From contig NZ_JAUSQL010000001.1 of assembly GCF_030811095.1 (NCBI RefSeq), positions 2,170,001-2,234,000 on the forward strand: a stretch of 64,000 nucleotides of DNA. The letters are read 5' to 3'. Positions 8,919 to 15,869 of this stretch are shown in pieces. The notes under the pieces are model-generated. The model did no database searches and was not told where the DNA came from. It worked only from the letters and a program-made list of their open reading frames with translations. Origin of the DNA: Trueperella abortisuis (GTDB lineage Bacteria > Actinomycetota > Actinomycetes > Actinomycetales > Actinomycetaceae). Position 1 is the stretch's first letter. Every line of letters starts with the position of its first letter. The position numbers were made by a program, and so were the translations under genes.

Positions 8919-10694
8919 ATGTTCAACCGTTATAAGCCGCGTCACGGACGCCAGCTTTCCGACGTCGTCCCTGGGCCCGAGGGCGCCGTCTCCTCGCCCG
9001 ACGACGTCGCCTCCGCGCCCGGCGAGGAAACCTTCGCGCAGTCGAAGCAACGATCGGCTCGGGCCTCGCTTGTGATGTCCCTGGGGACGCTGACCTCGCG
9101 CCTGCTGGGGATGGTGCGCTCTCCGATGCTGATTGGTGCCGTGCTGGGCCTGAACTCGCTGGCGGGCAACTCCTTCGACATCGCCAACAAGCTACCGACC
9201 CTGCTGTACATGATCATCGCGGGCGGGCTCGTCAACGCGGTGCTGGTCCCGGCGATCGTCAAGGCCACGCGCACATCGAAGGACGCCGGGGCGGCCTTCA
9301 TCAACAAACTCCTGACGCTCTCCATGGTCACGCTCGGCGGCATCACGATCCTGCTGACGCTGGCGGCGCCCATCATCGTCAAGATTTACGCCGCCACGTT
9401 GGATGAGCAGTGGTACCGGCTCACGGTGCTCTTTGCGCTGTGGTGCCTGCCCCAGATCTTCTTCTACGGCATGTACACGATCTTCGGTCAGATCCTCAAC
9501 GCCCGGGAGAACTTCGGCCCGTACATGTGGGCGCCGGCCCTGAACAACGTGATCGCGATCGGCGGCTTGGCGATGATGCTGTGGATCTGGGGCCCGGCCG
9601 ACGTCACCACCGCATCCGACGCCGCGACCTGGTTCTCGGCGCGCGGCAACATGCTCGCCGGTATCCACACGCTCGGAATCGTCGCCCAGGCGGGCATCCT
9701 GCTCATTCCGCTGCGCAGGGAGGGGATCCGCTACCGCCCCGACTTCAGGTGGCGCGGCTCGGGGCTCGGCCAGGCGGGCAAGGCCTCGCTGTGGGTCATG
9801 GCGATGATGGGTGTGGGCATGCTGCCAACGATCGCACAGTCGAATGTGGCGGCGGGTGCCACGATGCGTGCCCAGCAGGCCGGCATGGACCTCGACGCCG
9901 TCGTCGGCAACCTCGGCTATTCCACGGCCTACACGATCTACTCGATCCCGACCTCGGTGATTACCGTTTCCATCGTGACCGCACTGTTCACCAAGCTGGC
10001 TCAGGCCGCGGTGAATCGGGATTTTGTGCGCGTTCGGGCCGAGGCATCCTACACGTTGCGGGTGACCTCGACGCTGATGTTCCTGGCGGCCTCGCTCCTC
10101 GTGGTGTTGGCGGTGCCGGTCACGCGCGTCCTCTCGCCGGGGTCGTCGCCTGAGGTCATTTCGTCGATCTCGAACGTCGTCGCCGTGCTCGCGATCGGTC
10201 TTCCGGGTGCGAGCGCGATCGCCGTCCTCGACCGCGTCTATTACGCGCTTGAGGATACCCGCGCGGCATTCCTCGTCGGCCTGCCCTGGCAGGTGGTCGG
10301 CATCGTCGGCTTTATGGCGTGCGGTTTCCTTCCTCCTTCGTGGGTGGTTTTCGGCGTCGGCGCGGTGATGGCGACGACGAACATCCTCTCCGGGGTCGTC
10401 ACGTATTTGCTGGTACGACGCCGTCTGGGCGGCTTGGACATCAACCGCATGTGGCGTACGCACGCCAAGCTGGTGGTGGTCGCGAGTGTCAGCGCGGCGA
10501 TCGGCTACGCGGTGGTGTGGGCGGTTGGCGCCGACGCCCTGGCCTCCTCACTGTGGAAGTCGGGCGCGGCTATTGCCGTGATTTCGCCGGTCGTCGGCTT
10601 GGTGTTCTTCCTCCTTATGCGGGCACTGGGCATGCCGGAGGCCGCGGGCGTGACGATGCTGGTGGGTAAGGTGGCCGGCCGGTTGCGCCGGTGA
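8919..10694 (+). CDS. murJ: MurJ, lipid II flippase (MviN family)
   Basis: 591-residue polytopic membrane protein of the MOP superfamily. After a hydrophilic N-terminal extension of about 50 residues, the MurJ signature begins (SLVMSLGTLTSRLLGMVRS, then FDIANKLPTLLYMIIAGGLVNAVLVP), followed by about 14 hydrophobic segments. It transports lipid II across the cytoplasmic membrane for peptidoglycan synthesis. The ATG at 8919 has a ttgagggg Shine-Dalgarno; the frame is open further upstream to 8733 but those residues overlap the divergent Fem gene and look unreal. Placement beside three Fem transferases and an ATP-grasp ligase supports a cell-wall locus. A TAGAAT box at 8879-8884 could be its -10 element. 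Confidence 0.92.
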   Translation: MFNRYKPRHGRQLSDVVPGPEGAVSSPDDVASAPGEETFAQSKQRSARASLVMSLGTLTSRLLGMVRSPMLIGAVLGLNSLAGNSFDIANKLPTLLYMIIAGGLVNAVLVPAIVKATRTSKDAGAAFINKLLTLSMVTLGGITILLTLAAPIIVKIYAATLDEQWYRLTVLFALWCLPQIFFYGMYTIFGQILNARENFGPYMWAPALNNVIAIGGLAMMLWIWGPADVTTASDAATWFSARGNMLAGIHTLGIVAQAGILLIPLRREGIRYRPDFRWRGSGLGQAGKASLWVMAMMGVGMLPTIAQSNVAAGATMRAQQAGMDLDAVVGNLGYSTAYTIYSIPTSVITVSIVTALFTKLAQAAVNRDFVRVRAEASYTLRVTSTLMFLAASLLVVLAVPVTRVLSPGSSPEVISSISNVVAVLAIGLPGASAIAVLDRVYYALEDTRAAFLVGLPWQVVGIVGFMACGFLPPSWVVFGVGAVMATTNILSGVVTYLLVRRRLGGLDINRMWRTHAKLVVVASVSAAIGYAVVWAVGADALASSLWKSGAAIAVISPVVGLVFFLLMRALGMPEAAGVTMLVGKVAGRLRR

Positions 10695-10778
10695 GCGTTG
10701 CCCCACATTTGCCGCCGGACTGACTCAAAGACCCGCAAGTCCCTTCCCTATTTAGGGCGCCCTTGGCAGACTTGAGGC

Positions 10779-11729
10779 ATGAGCATTTCTACCTCGAAAC
10801 TGTCAGTGATCGGCGCCGGTTCTGTCGGGACCGCCCTCGCATACGCGGCGATGATCCGCGGCTCGGCCAAAGTTGTCGCCCTCCAGGATCTGAATGAATC
10901 CAAGGTGGAGGCCGAGGTTCTCGACCTCGCCCACGGCACTCAGTTCATGCAGTCCTCCTCGATCATCGGCGGCGCGTCCCAAGACGTGACGGCCGATTCC
11001 GACGTCGTCGTCATCACCGCCGGCGCGAAGCAGAATCCCGGCCAGACGCGCCTGGATCTGGCGGCGAAGAACGTCGCCATCCTCGAATCAATGTTGCCGG
11101 GCCTCATCGAGCGCTCCCCGAACGCGGTGTTCATCCTGGTGACGAACCCGGTGGACGTGCTGACGTACGTTGCCACGAAGATCGCGGGCCTGCCGGAGGG
11201 CCGCGTGTTCGGCTCAGGCACGGTGTTGGACTCCTCGCGCCTGCGCTGGCTACTCGGCCAGCGGCTCGGCGTCTCGGCCCGCTCAGTCCACTCAATGATC
11301 ATCGGCGAACACGGGGATTCGGAGTTCGCGATGTGGTCCACGGCCACCGTAGGCCAGATCCCGCTACACGACATCGTGACCCCGCAGGGCGAGGCATTCA
11401 CCACCGCCCAGCTCGACGAGATCGAGCACGAGGTGCGTAGCGCGGCCTACAAGATCATCGAGGGTAAGGGCGCCACGAACTATGCGATCGGCGTGTCGGG
11501 CGCGCGGATCGTGGAGGCCGTGCTCGGCGACCAGAAGGCCGTGCTCCCCGTCAGTTCGCCCCTTCACGGCATCCCGGGTGCCTCGGATGTGTCGCTGTCC
11601 GTGCCGTCGATCGTGGGCAACACGGGCGTGGAGCGGGCGCTGCCGCTGTCGCTAAATGAGTCGGAGGAGGAGCGCTTGACGTCCTCCATCGAGGCCCTGC
11701 GCCAGACGATCAAGACCGTCGGCTACTAA
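10779..11729 (+). CDS. ldh: L-lactate dehydrogenase
   Basis: 316-residue NAD-dependent enzyme reducing pyruvate to L-lactate in the cytoplasm. Rossmann motif GAGSVGTALAYA at residues 12-23; substrate-binding and catalytic segments DVVVITAGAKQNPGQTRLDL, VTNPVDVLTYV, GSGTVLDSSRLR and the catalytic His in IGEHGDSEFAMWS (about residue 176). Length is normal. It stands alone, followed by a strong hairpin. Suggests a fermentative, lactate-producing lifestyle. Confidence 0.95.
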   Translation: MSISTSKLSVIGAGSVGTALAYAAMIRGSAKVVALQDLNESKVEAEVLDLAHGTQFMQSSSIIGGASQDVTADSDVVVITAGAKQNPGQTRLDLAAKNVAILESMLPGLIERSPNAVFILVTNPVDVLTYVATKIAGLPEGRVFGSGTVLDSSRLRWLLGQRLGVSARSVHSMIIGEHGDSEFAMWSTATVGQIPLHDIVTPQGEAFTTAQLDEIEHEVRSAAYKIIEGKGATNYAIGVSGARIVEAVLGDQKAVLPVSSPLHGIPGASDVSLSVPSIVGNTGVERALPLSLNESEEERLTSSIEALRQTIKTVGY

Positions 11730-11745
11730 GGTCGACCCCCTGTCC

Positions 11746-11771
11746 GCGGGCCCGCCTGACGGCGGGCCCGC
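11746..11771. terminator. Hairpin downstream of ldh
   Basis: Perfect 11-bp stem (gcgggcccgcc / ggcgggcccgc) with a tgac loop, 16 bases after the ldh stop. No T-run, as is common in high-GC actinobacteria. Confidence 0.6.
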
Positions 11772-11922
11772 CCTCCCAGGCGCGCCACCGCCAAGCGACA
11801 GCGGAACCTGGAGTCCGGCCTCGTTGAGCCGTATCACGAGCTAGCGACGTTGCAGATACGGATAGCGGTCGAAATAGGTGGTCGTTCCGTGCGAAAATGA
11901 GGGACAAAGCAAAGGAGTTCTC

Positions 11923-12369
11923 GTGACTGAAAAAGAACCACTGACGCCACAGGGTCCCGCCACGCTCTCGGGCAAAGGTCCGAAGGCCGCGAGTGGCCTA
12001 TCGATCGGCGAGCTCGTCGCCAAGATCACCGCCCAGTTTTCGGCTCTGGTGCGCGACGAGATCCGCTACACCAAGCTAGAGGCCACCTCTAAGGTCAAGA
12101 AGCTCGGGATCGGGGGCGTGCTGCTCGCCGTCGCCGGCGTGCTCGCCCTTTACATGCTCGGCACGCTGCTGCTCGCCGCGGGCTACGGACTGGCCACGGT
12201 GATGCCGACGTGGGCGGCGTTCCTCGTCGTCTCCGGTGGCCTCCTCCTCATCATCCTCATCCTCGCGCTCATCGGCATCCAGCGCTTCAAGGCGGCCCAG
12301 AAGCATATCGTGGACCCCAAGGGCGGCCTGGAGAAGGACATCGACGCGGTTAAGAAGGGAATCAAATGA
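11923..12369 (+). CDS. Actinobacterial holin-superfamily membrane protein (phage_holin_3_6 type)
   Basis: About 148 residues from a GTG start at 11923, chosen because aaaggag lies 5 bases upstream. N-terminal hydrophilic part with an amphipathic segment (LVAKITAQFSALVRDEIRYTKLEA), then two transmembrane helices (GIGGVLLAVAGVLALYMLGT and AFLVVSGGLLLIILILALIG) and a charged tail. This is the pattern of the chromosomal 'phage holin family' proteins common in Actinobacteria, which are not linked to prophages here. It overlaps the next gene by 4 bases (ATGA). Function is unproven; an envelope role is likely. Confidence 0.8.
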   Translation: MTEKEPLTPQGPATLSGKGPKAASGLSIGELVAKITAQFSALVRDEIRYTKLEATSKVKKLGIGGVLLAVAGVLALYMLGTLLLAAGYGLATVMPTWAAFLVVSGGLLLIILILALIGIQRFKAAQKHIVDPKGGLEKDIDAVKKGIK

Positions 12370-12692
12370 CGAACGCGAGCCAGAAGAAAGCTGTTGATTA
12401 CGAGGCGCCCAAGGGCATCGAGGACACCCGCACCGCGGAGCAGATCGACGCCGACATGAATCGCGTGCGCGAGGAGCTGACGGCCACCGTCAACGAACTC
12501 GCCGGCAGGCTCCACCCGGACAACCTGAAGGAAGAGGCACGCGCCTACGCCGAGGACAAGCTCAACCAGGGCAAGGAGCAGGCGATGGGACTAGTGGACG
12601 ACGCCAAGGCGGGCGACACGAAGGCGCTGGCCATCATCGGAACCGCGATCGCCGTGGTCGCTATCTTCGTCATCCGTAAGATCATCAAGTAA
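12366..12692 (+). CDS. DUF3618-type small membrane protein
   Basis: 108 residues. The N-terminal half has the DUF3618 pattern (EQIDADMNRVREELTATVNELAGRL), where an acidic/Arg helix precedes a Leu-rich stretch; a single C-terminal transmembrane helix follows (LAIIGTAIAVVAIFVI) ending in basic residues. Coupled by a 4-base overlap to the holin-like gene, an arrangement conserved in many Actinobacteria. Role unknown. Confidence 0.8.
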   Translation: MTNASQKKAVDYEAPKGIEDTRTAEQIDADMNRVREELTATVNELAGRLHPDNLKEEARAYAEDKLNQGKEQAMGLVDDAKAGDTKALAIIGTAIAVVAIFVIRKIIK

Positions 12693-12696
12693 ACGT

Positions 12697-12749
12697 AGGT
12701 AGACGTGGCGGTGGGGCGGCTCAGCGCCGCCCCACCGCCACGTCTACCT
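12697..12749. terminator. Strong bidirectional hairpin terminator
   Basis: Perfect 24-bp stem (left arm 12697-12720, right arm 12726-12749) with a tcagc loop, between the convergent DUF3618 and BldC-like genes. It starts four bases after one stop codon and ends nine bases before the other, so it can serve both. Confidence 0.8.
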
Positions 12750-12758
12750 GCACCACGG

Positions 12759-12947
12759 TTATTCTTCTTCGTGCTGCGGTAGCTGAATTTTCTCTAGGAC
12801 TTCCTTACGAGGAAAGCGTCGGTGGCCTCCGAGCGTGCGAATCGAGGGCAACTTGCCGCTGTCCGCCCATCGCGCCACTGTCTTGGGATCAACCCGGAAT
12901 AGCGCCGCGACCTCAGCTGGGGTCATCAAGTCTGTTTCTAAATCCAT
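12759..12947 (-). CDS. bldC: BldC-like MerR-family DNA-binding protein
   Basis: 62 residues from the ATG at 12947, preceded by cgaggaataag, a good Shine-Dalgarno; the frame is open 34 codons further but without a better site. The product is one helix-turn-helix domain: LMTPAEVAALFRVDPKTVARWADSGKLPSIRTLGGHRRF, the near-invariant core of BldC. In Streptomyces BldC binds direct repeats cooperatively and controls development. In a non-sporulating relative the targets are unknown. Other small excisionase/MerR-like proteins share this fold, but the GGHRRF ending favours BldC. Confidence 0.88.
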   Translation of the reverse strand: MDLETDLMTPAEVAALFRVDPKTVARWADSGKLPSIRTLGGHRRFPRKEVLEKIQLPQHEEE

Positions 12948-13104
12948 CTTATTCCTCGTGTGTGGGGGTGACCAGCGATTCTCAGGTTCTTTTCTCATCT
13001 CTCCCGCTCCGGTTTGACGAGCCCGCAAGTATCGAAAACCAATGTCCATCTTATGACCGTTGGCGTCCGTCTCACAAGCCTAAACATAATTTCTACACCC
13101 CAAA

Positions 13105-13141
13105 ATTGCAGGTCAGCGCACTAGCTATTGCAGGTCAGCGC
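13105..13141. repeat. Two 15-bp direct repeats upstream of the DUF3073 gene
   Basis: attgcaggtcagcgc occurs at 13105-13119 and exactly again at 13127-13141. The 22-bp period is about two helical turns, so both copies face the same side of DNA. Candidate operator in the 12948-13361 intergenic region, which otherwise holds a small hairpin (13260-13275, tacccc/ggggta) and no gene. Confidence 0.5.
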
Positions 13142-13361
13142 GCTCGCTGCGAAGCGACTTGCACCTTCGAGAGACGATATCGACCCGGCGCCGGCCACCG
13201 GAACGGTTTCCACTAAGGGCGTACACCGCCGCACACATGTCGCTTCACGTAGAGATTCCTACCCCTTTCGGGGTAAAGTATGTGCCACGAACCATTATTG
13301 AGATAAAGCGGAGCCGCACACAGTGCCTGCTCCAAGACGAGTTGAGGGGGGTCGAGCCAAT

Positions 13362-13559
13362 ATGGGGCGCGGCCGTCAAAGAGCCAAGCAGCGAAAAGTC
13401 GCACGGAACCTGAAGTACTTCAGCCCGGAGACCGATTATGAGGCCCTTGAAAGGGAACTCGCAGGTCGCTCCGAACCGAAGGACGAGCCGGACGACTACG
13501 ATTCCTGGGACGAGTACGATCCCGAATCCTACGAGATTCCTCCGGCAACCGACGATTGA
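13362..13559 (+). CDS. DUF3073 family protein
   Basis: 65 residues from ATG 13362: MGRGRQRAKQRKVARNLKYF, then TDYEALERELAG and an acidic, Tyr-rich tail (DDYDSWDEYDPESYEIPP). The basic, Arg/Lys-rich head and acidic tail are the DUF3073 pattern found across Actinobacteria. A gaggggg stretch at 13344-13350 is a possible ribosome binding site. Function unknown; the basic head could bind nucleic acid. Confidence 0.85.
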   Translation: MGRGRQRAKQRKVARNLKYFSPETDYEALERELAGRSEPKDEPDDYDSWDEYDPESYEIPPATDD

Positions 13560-13609
13560 GGCGCCAGTCTTCGACATGAGGCGCTGAGCCTCTAGCTATC
13601 CTCGCGGGG

Positions 13610-13632
13610 AGCCAGCTTCACGGCTGGCTTTT
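13610..13632 (+). terminator. Rho-independent terminator after the DUF3073 gene
   Basis: Stem agccagc / gctggct (13610-13616 and 13623-13629) with a six-base loop, followed by ttt. One of the few classical stem plus T-run terminators here. Confidence 0.75.
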
Positions 13633-13729
13633 CAGTGTGCCTGCATTCGGGCGACATGGGTTGGACCACGGCCGAAACCATCGGAGAGTGGGAGCTACCT
13701 GCACGTCGGCGGCGCGGTGGGATTCCTCC

Positions 13730-13825
13730 CGCAGACCTCCGCCCGCGGTTACCGCGCACCCACGTTGCCGTCGTCGGTGCTCGTGTAGATCGCAGACCTC
13801 CGCCCGCGGTTGCCGAGCACCCACG
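13730..13825. repeat. Two imperfect 35-bp direct repeats
   Basis: 13730-13764 and 13791-13825 match at 33 of 35 positions (both begin cgcagacctccgcccgcggt and end gcacccacg), period 61 bp. They sit between the DUF3073 terminator and the 3' end of the RNB gene. No gene is seen in 13560-13832. Confidence 0.65.
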
Positions 13826-13832
13826 AGGCGGG

Positions 13833-15269
13833 CTAGACGATGACGAAGGTGGGCTTGAGCTCCTCCGACAGCCCGGTCAGCCGCACGCGCACTTGTTCCC
13901 CCACCGGCATGCGATCGCCGGTCGCCACGCCCTCCATGGCCGGCTCTGCGATGGATATCCGCCCCCGCTTGAGCTTTCCGTCAGCCTGCCTTTCTTCGAC
14001 GACGACGGCCGTGAACTCCTCCCCCACACGCCCGCGCAGGGTCAGCCCTTCGAGCGCGTCGAGCGCGCGGCCCTGCAGGGCGTTGGCTCGTCGGGTGCCC
14101 GCACCCATGAGGGAGGGTAGCTCCGGCAGCGCCTCGGTCACCCAGGATGGCACCTCATCGCCCGCGAGCACGCATCGGCACAGCTCCAGGCCGAATCGGT
14201 CCACGAGCCGGCGCAGCGGCGCGGTGACGTGGGCGTAGGGCGCCGCGATGGCGTGGTGGCGCAGGTCGACGTCGTCGGGGCGCGTGACCGGGAGCGCGAG
14301 GTAGCCCGCGCCGCGAAAGAGCCTCGCTGCCTCGTACAGGAAGGCAAGCGCCGCCGGGCGGGATGGGTCGAGGCCGCGCACGAAGGATGTGTAGTCCTGG
14401 CTGAGCGGCCAGTCGTGCCCGAGGCTTCGGGCCACCCGGCGGAGCCGCTCCAGATCCTCCTCGCGCGCGGCGGGGAGCGTGCGCAGGATGCCGAGGTTCG
14501 CCCCGATCATGATCTTGGCCGCCTCCATGCCCGTCATGAGCGAGATCTGGGAGTTCCACTCCTCCGCGCCCGTCACCTCGCGCAGCTTGAGCAGGTATCC
14601 GCCCGCGTCGTGCTCCACCCGCTGCTCGGGCAGGTTCAGCGAGATGCCGCCGCGCTCCGCCTCCAAGCGTTGGCGCTGGCGCCCCACGCGCGCCAGATCC
14701 TCCGCCAGACCGGGCGGCACGTTGATCGGAAGCTGGCCCGCCCCGTCGTAGGCGGCCTGGACCTGTTGGTAGGTGAGCTGGGCGCGTGAACGCACCCGGG
14801 CCAGCTCGAGGTCGGTGCGAGCCACCTCTCCGGCGTCGAGCTCGAAGCGCCACACGTACGCAGGTCGAAGCTGACCGGCGAGGAGCGAGGCGGCGTCGTT
14901 TGATAGTGCTTCTGGATGGAGCGGGATCGAGCGATCCGGCAGGAAGATGGTGGTGGCCCGCTCGCGGGCCACGGCGTCGAGCGCCCCGTCCGGCCGGACG
15001 AACAGGCCCACCGCGGCGATCGCGTAGTAAAGGACGTCACCGTCGATGAAGATCGCCTGGTCGAGGTCGCGCGAGCCCTCCGGGTCAATCGTGACGAACG
15101 GCAGGTCGGTGCGGTCCGGCAGTTCTGGAAAGTCCCGCCTGGCCGACGCCGCCTCCGCCAACGCCTCGGGGGAGAACGCGGCCGGGGCCTCCGCCTCGAC
15201 CAGCTTCGTAATCGTGGAAGAAATCTGCCGAGCTGGAACCACGTTCGGATTGATGAACCGTTGCCGCAC
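13833..15269 (-). CDS. RNB-domain ribonuclease (RNase II/R family)
   Basis: 478 residues. The catalytic RNB domain is recognisable from DPEGSRDLDQA (about residue 62), whose Asp residues bind Mg2+, through GAEEWNSQISLMTGMEAAKIMI to APYAHVTAPLRRLVDRFGLE (about residue 345), the region corresponding to the conserved Y-A-H-F-T-S-P-I-R-R-Y-x-D of RNase R. A C-terminal S1-like barrel may occupy the last ~80 residues. It lacks the large N-terminal cold-shock domains of RNase R, so it is a compact actinobacterial form. Likely a 3'-5' exoribonuclease. Stop and start of the downstream sterol-carrier-like gene lie close, so the two are probably co-transcribed. Confidence 0.88.
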   Translation of the reverse strand: MRQRFINPNVVPARQISSTITKLVEAEAPAAFSPEALAEAASARRDFPELPDRTDLPFVTIDPEGSRDLDQAIFIDGDVLYYAIAAVGLFVRPDGALDAVARERATTIFLPDRSIPLHPEALSNDAASLLAGQLRPAYVWRFELDAGEVARTDLELARVRSRAQLTYQQVQAAYDGAGQLPINVPPGLAEDLARVGRQRQRLEAERGGISLNLPEQRVEHDAGGYLLKLREVTGAEEWNSQISLMTGMEAAKIMIGANLGILRTLPAAREEDLERLRRVARSLGHDWPLSQDYTSFVRGLDPSRPAALAFLYEAARLFRGAGYLALPVTRPDDVDLRHHAIAAPYAHVTAPLRRLVDRFGLELCRCVLAGDEVPSWVTEALPELPSLMGAGTRRANALQGRALDALEGLTLRGRVGEEFTAVVVEERQADGKLKRGRISIAEPAMEGVATGDRMPVGEQVRVRLTGLSEELKPTFVIV

Positions 15270-15277
15270 AGCTCACC

Positions 15278-15802
15278 TCATCGTCGCACGCCCGGGCGCG
15301 TGCGCCTAGGCTCTGCCGGTCCGGGGCTTGCCTGCCCAGGCTCTACGTTCTCGGGCTCTGCCCGCCCGGGGCTTACCTGCTCGGGCTCTGCCGGTTCGGG
15401 CTCTGCCTTCCCGGGGCCCTCGTCCCGGTCGTCCTTCCGTCCCGGAGCGGCCAGCTGTGCCCGGCCGAACAGCGGGAAATAGCGGCCTAGGTCAGCCCGC
15501 GTGCCAGAATGGGAAATCTTGGACTCATCCACCGGCCGACCAAGGGTAGCATCCAGCCACGTGCCACCATCCAACTCCACAACGTTCGGCGGGGTACCCC
15601 TCGTGTGAACCGGTCCGGCTATCGCCTGCACGGCCCCCACCCACGGGACTCGAATCTCCACGCTACGACCGGGGTGACGCGTGGCGAATTCCTCCAGCGC
15701 GAAACGCACTGCCGTTGCCAGCTGCGCACGGCTCAGCTCCGCGCCCGAGGCATAGGCCCGCACCAGCTCCATGCCCTGCGACTCGTCAATCCGCCGTCTC
15801 AT
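15278..15802 (-). CDS. Sterol-carrier-like (bacterial SCP orthologue) protein with Pro/Glu-rich tail
   Basis: 174 residues. The first ~110 match the conserved actinobacterial 'sterol carrier family protein': MRRRIDESQG, LATAVRFALEEFATRHPG, SVEIRVPWVGAVQAI, HTRGTPPNVVELDGGTWL and SGTRADLGRYFPLF. The last ~60 residues are low complexity, built of degenerate EPE/PEQ/PGRAEPE repeats encoded by a GC-rich minisatellite (about 15300-15430). It lies eight bases upstream of the RNB ribonuclease gene on the same strand. Ligand and role are unknown. Confidence 0.8.
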   Translation of the reverse strand: MRRRIDESQGMELVRAYASGAELSRAQLATAVRFALEEFATRHPGRSVEIRVPWVGAVQAIAGPVHTRGTPPNVVELDGGTWLDATLGRPVDESKISHSGTRADLGRYFPLFGRAQLAAPGRKDDRDEGPGKAEPEPAEPEQVSPGRAEPENVEPGQASPGPAEPRRTRPGVRR

Positions 15803-15869
15803 GAAATGATCCTACCCATCGGGGCGGGCCAGGGGAGCAGCGTTGCTGCTCCCCTGGCCCCCATCCCAC

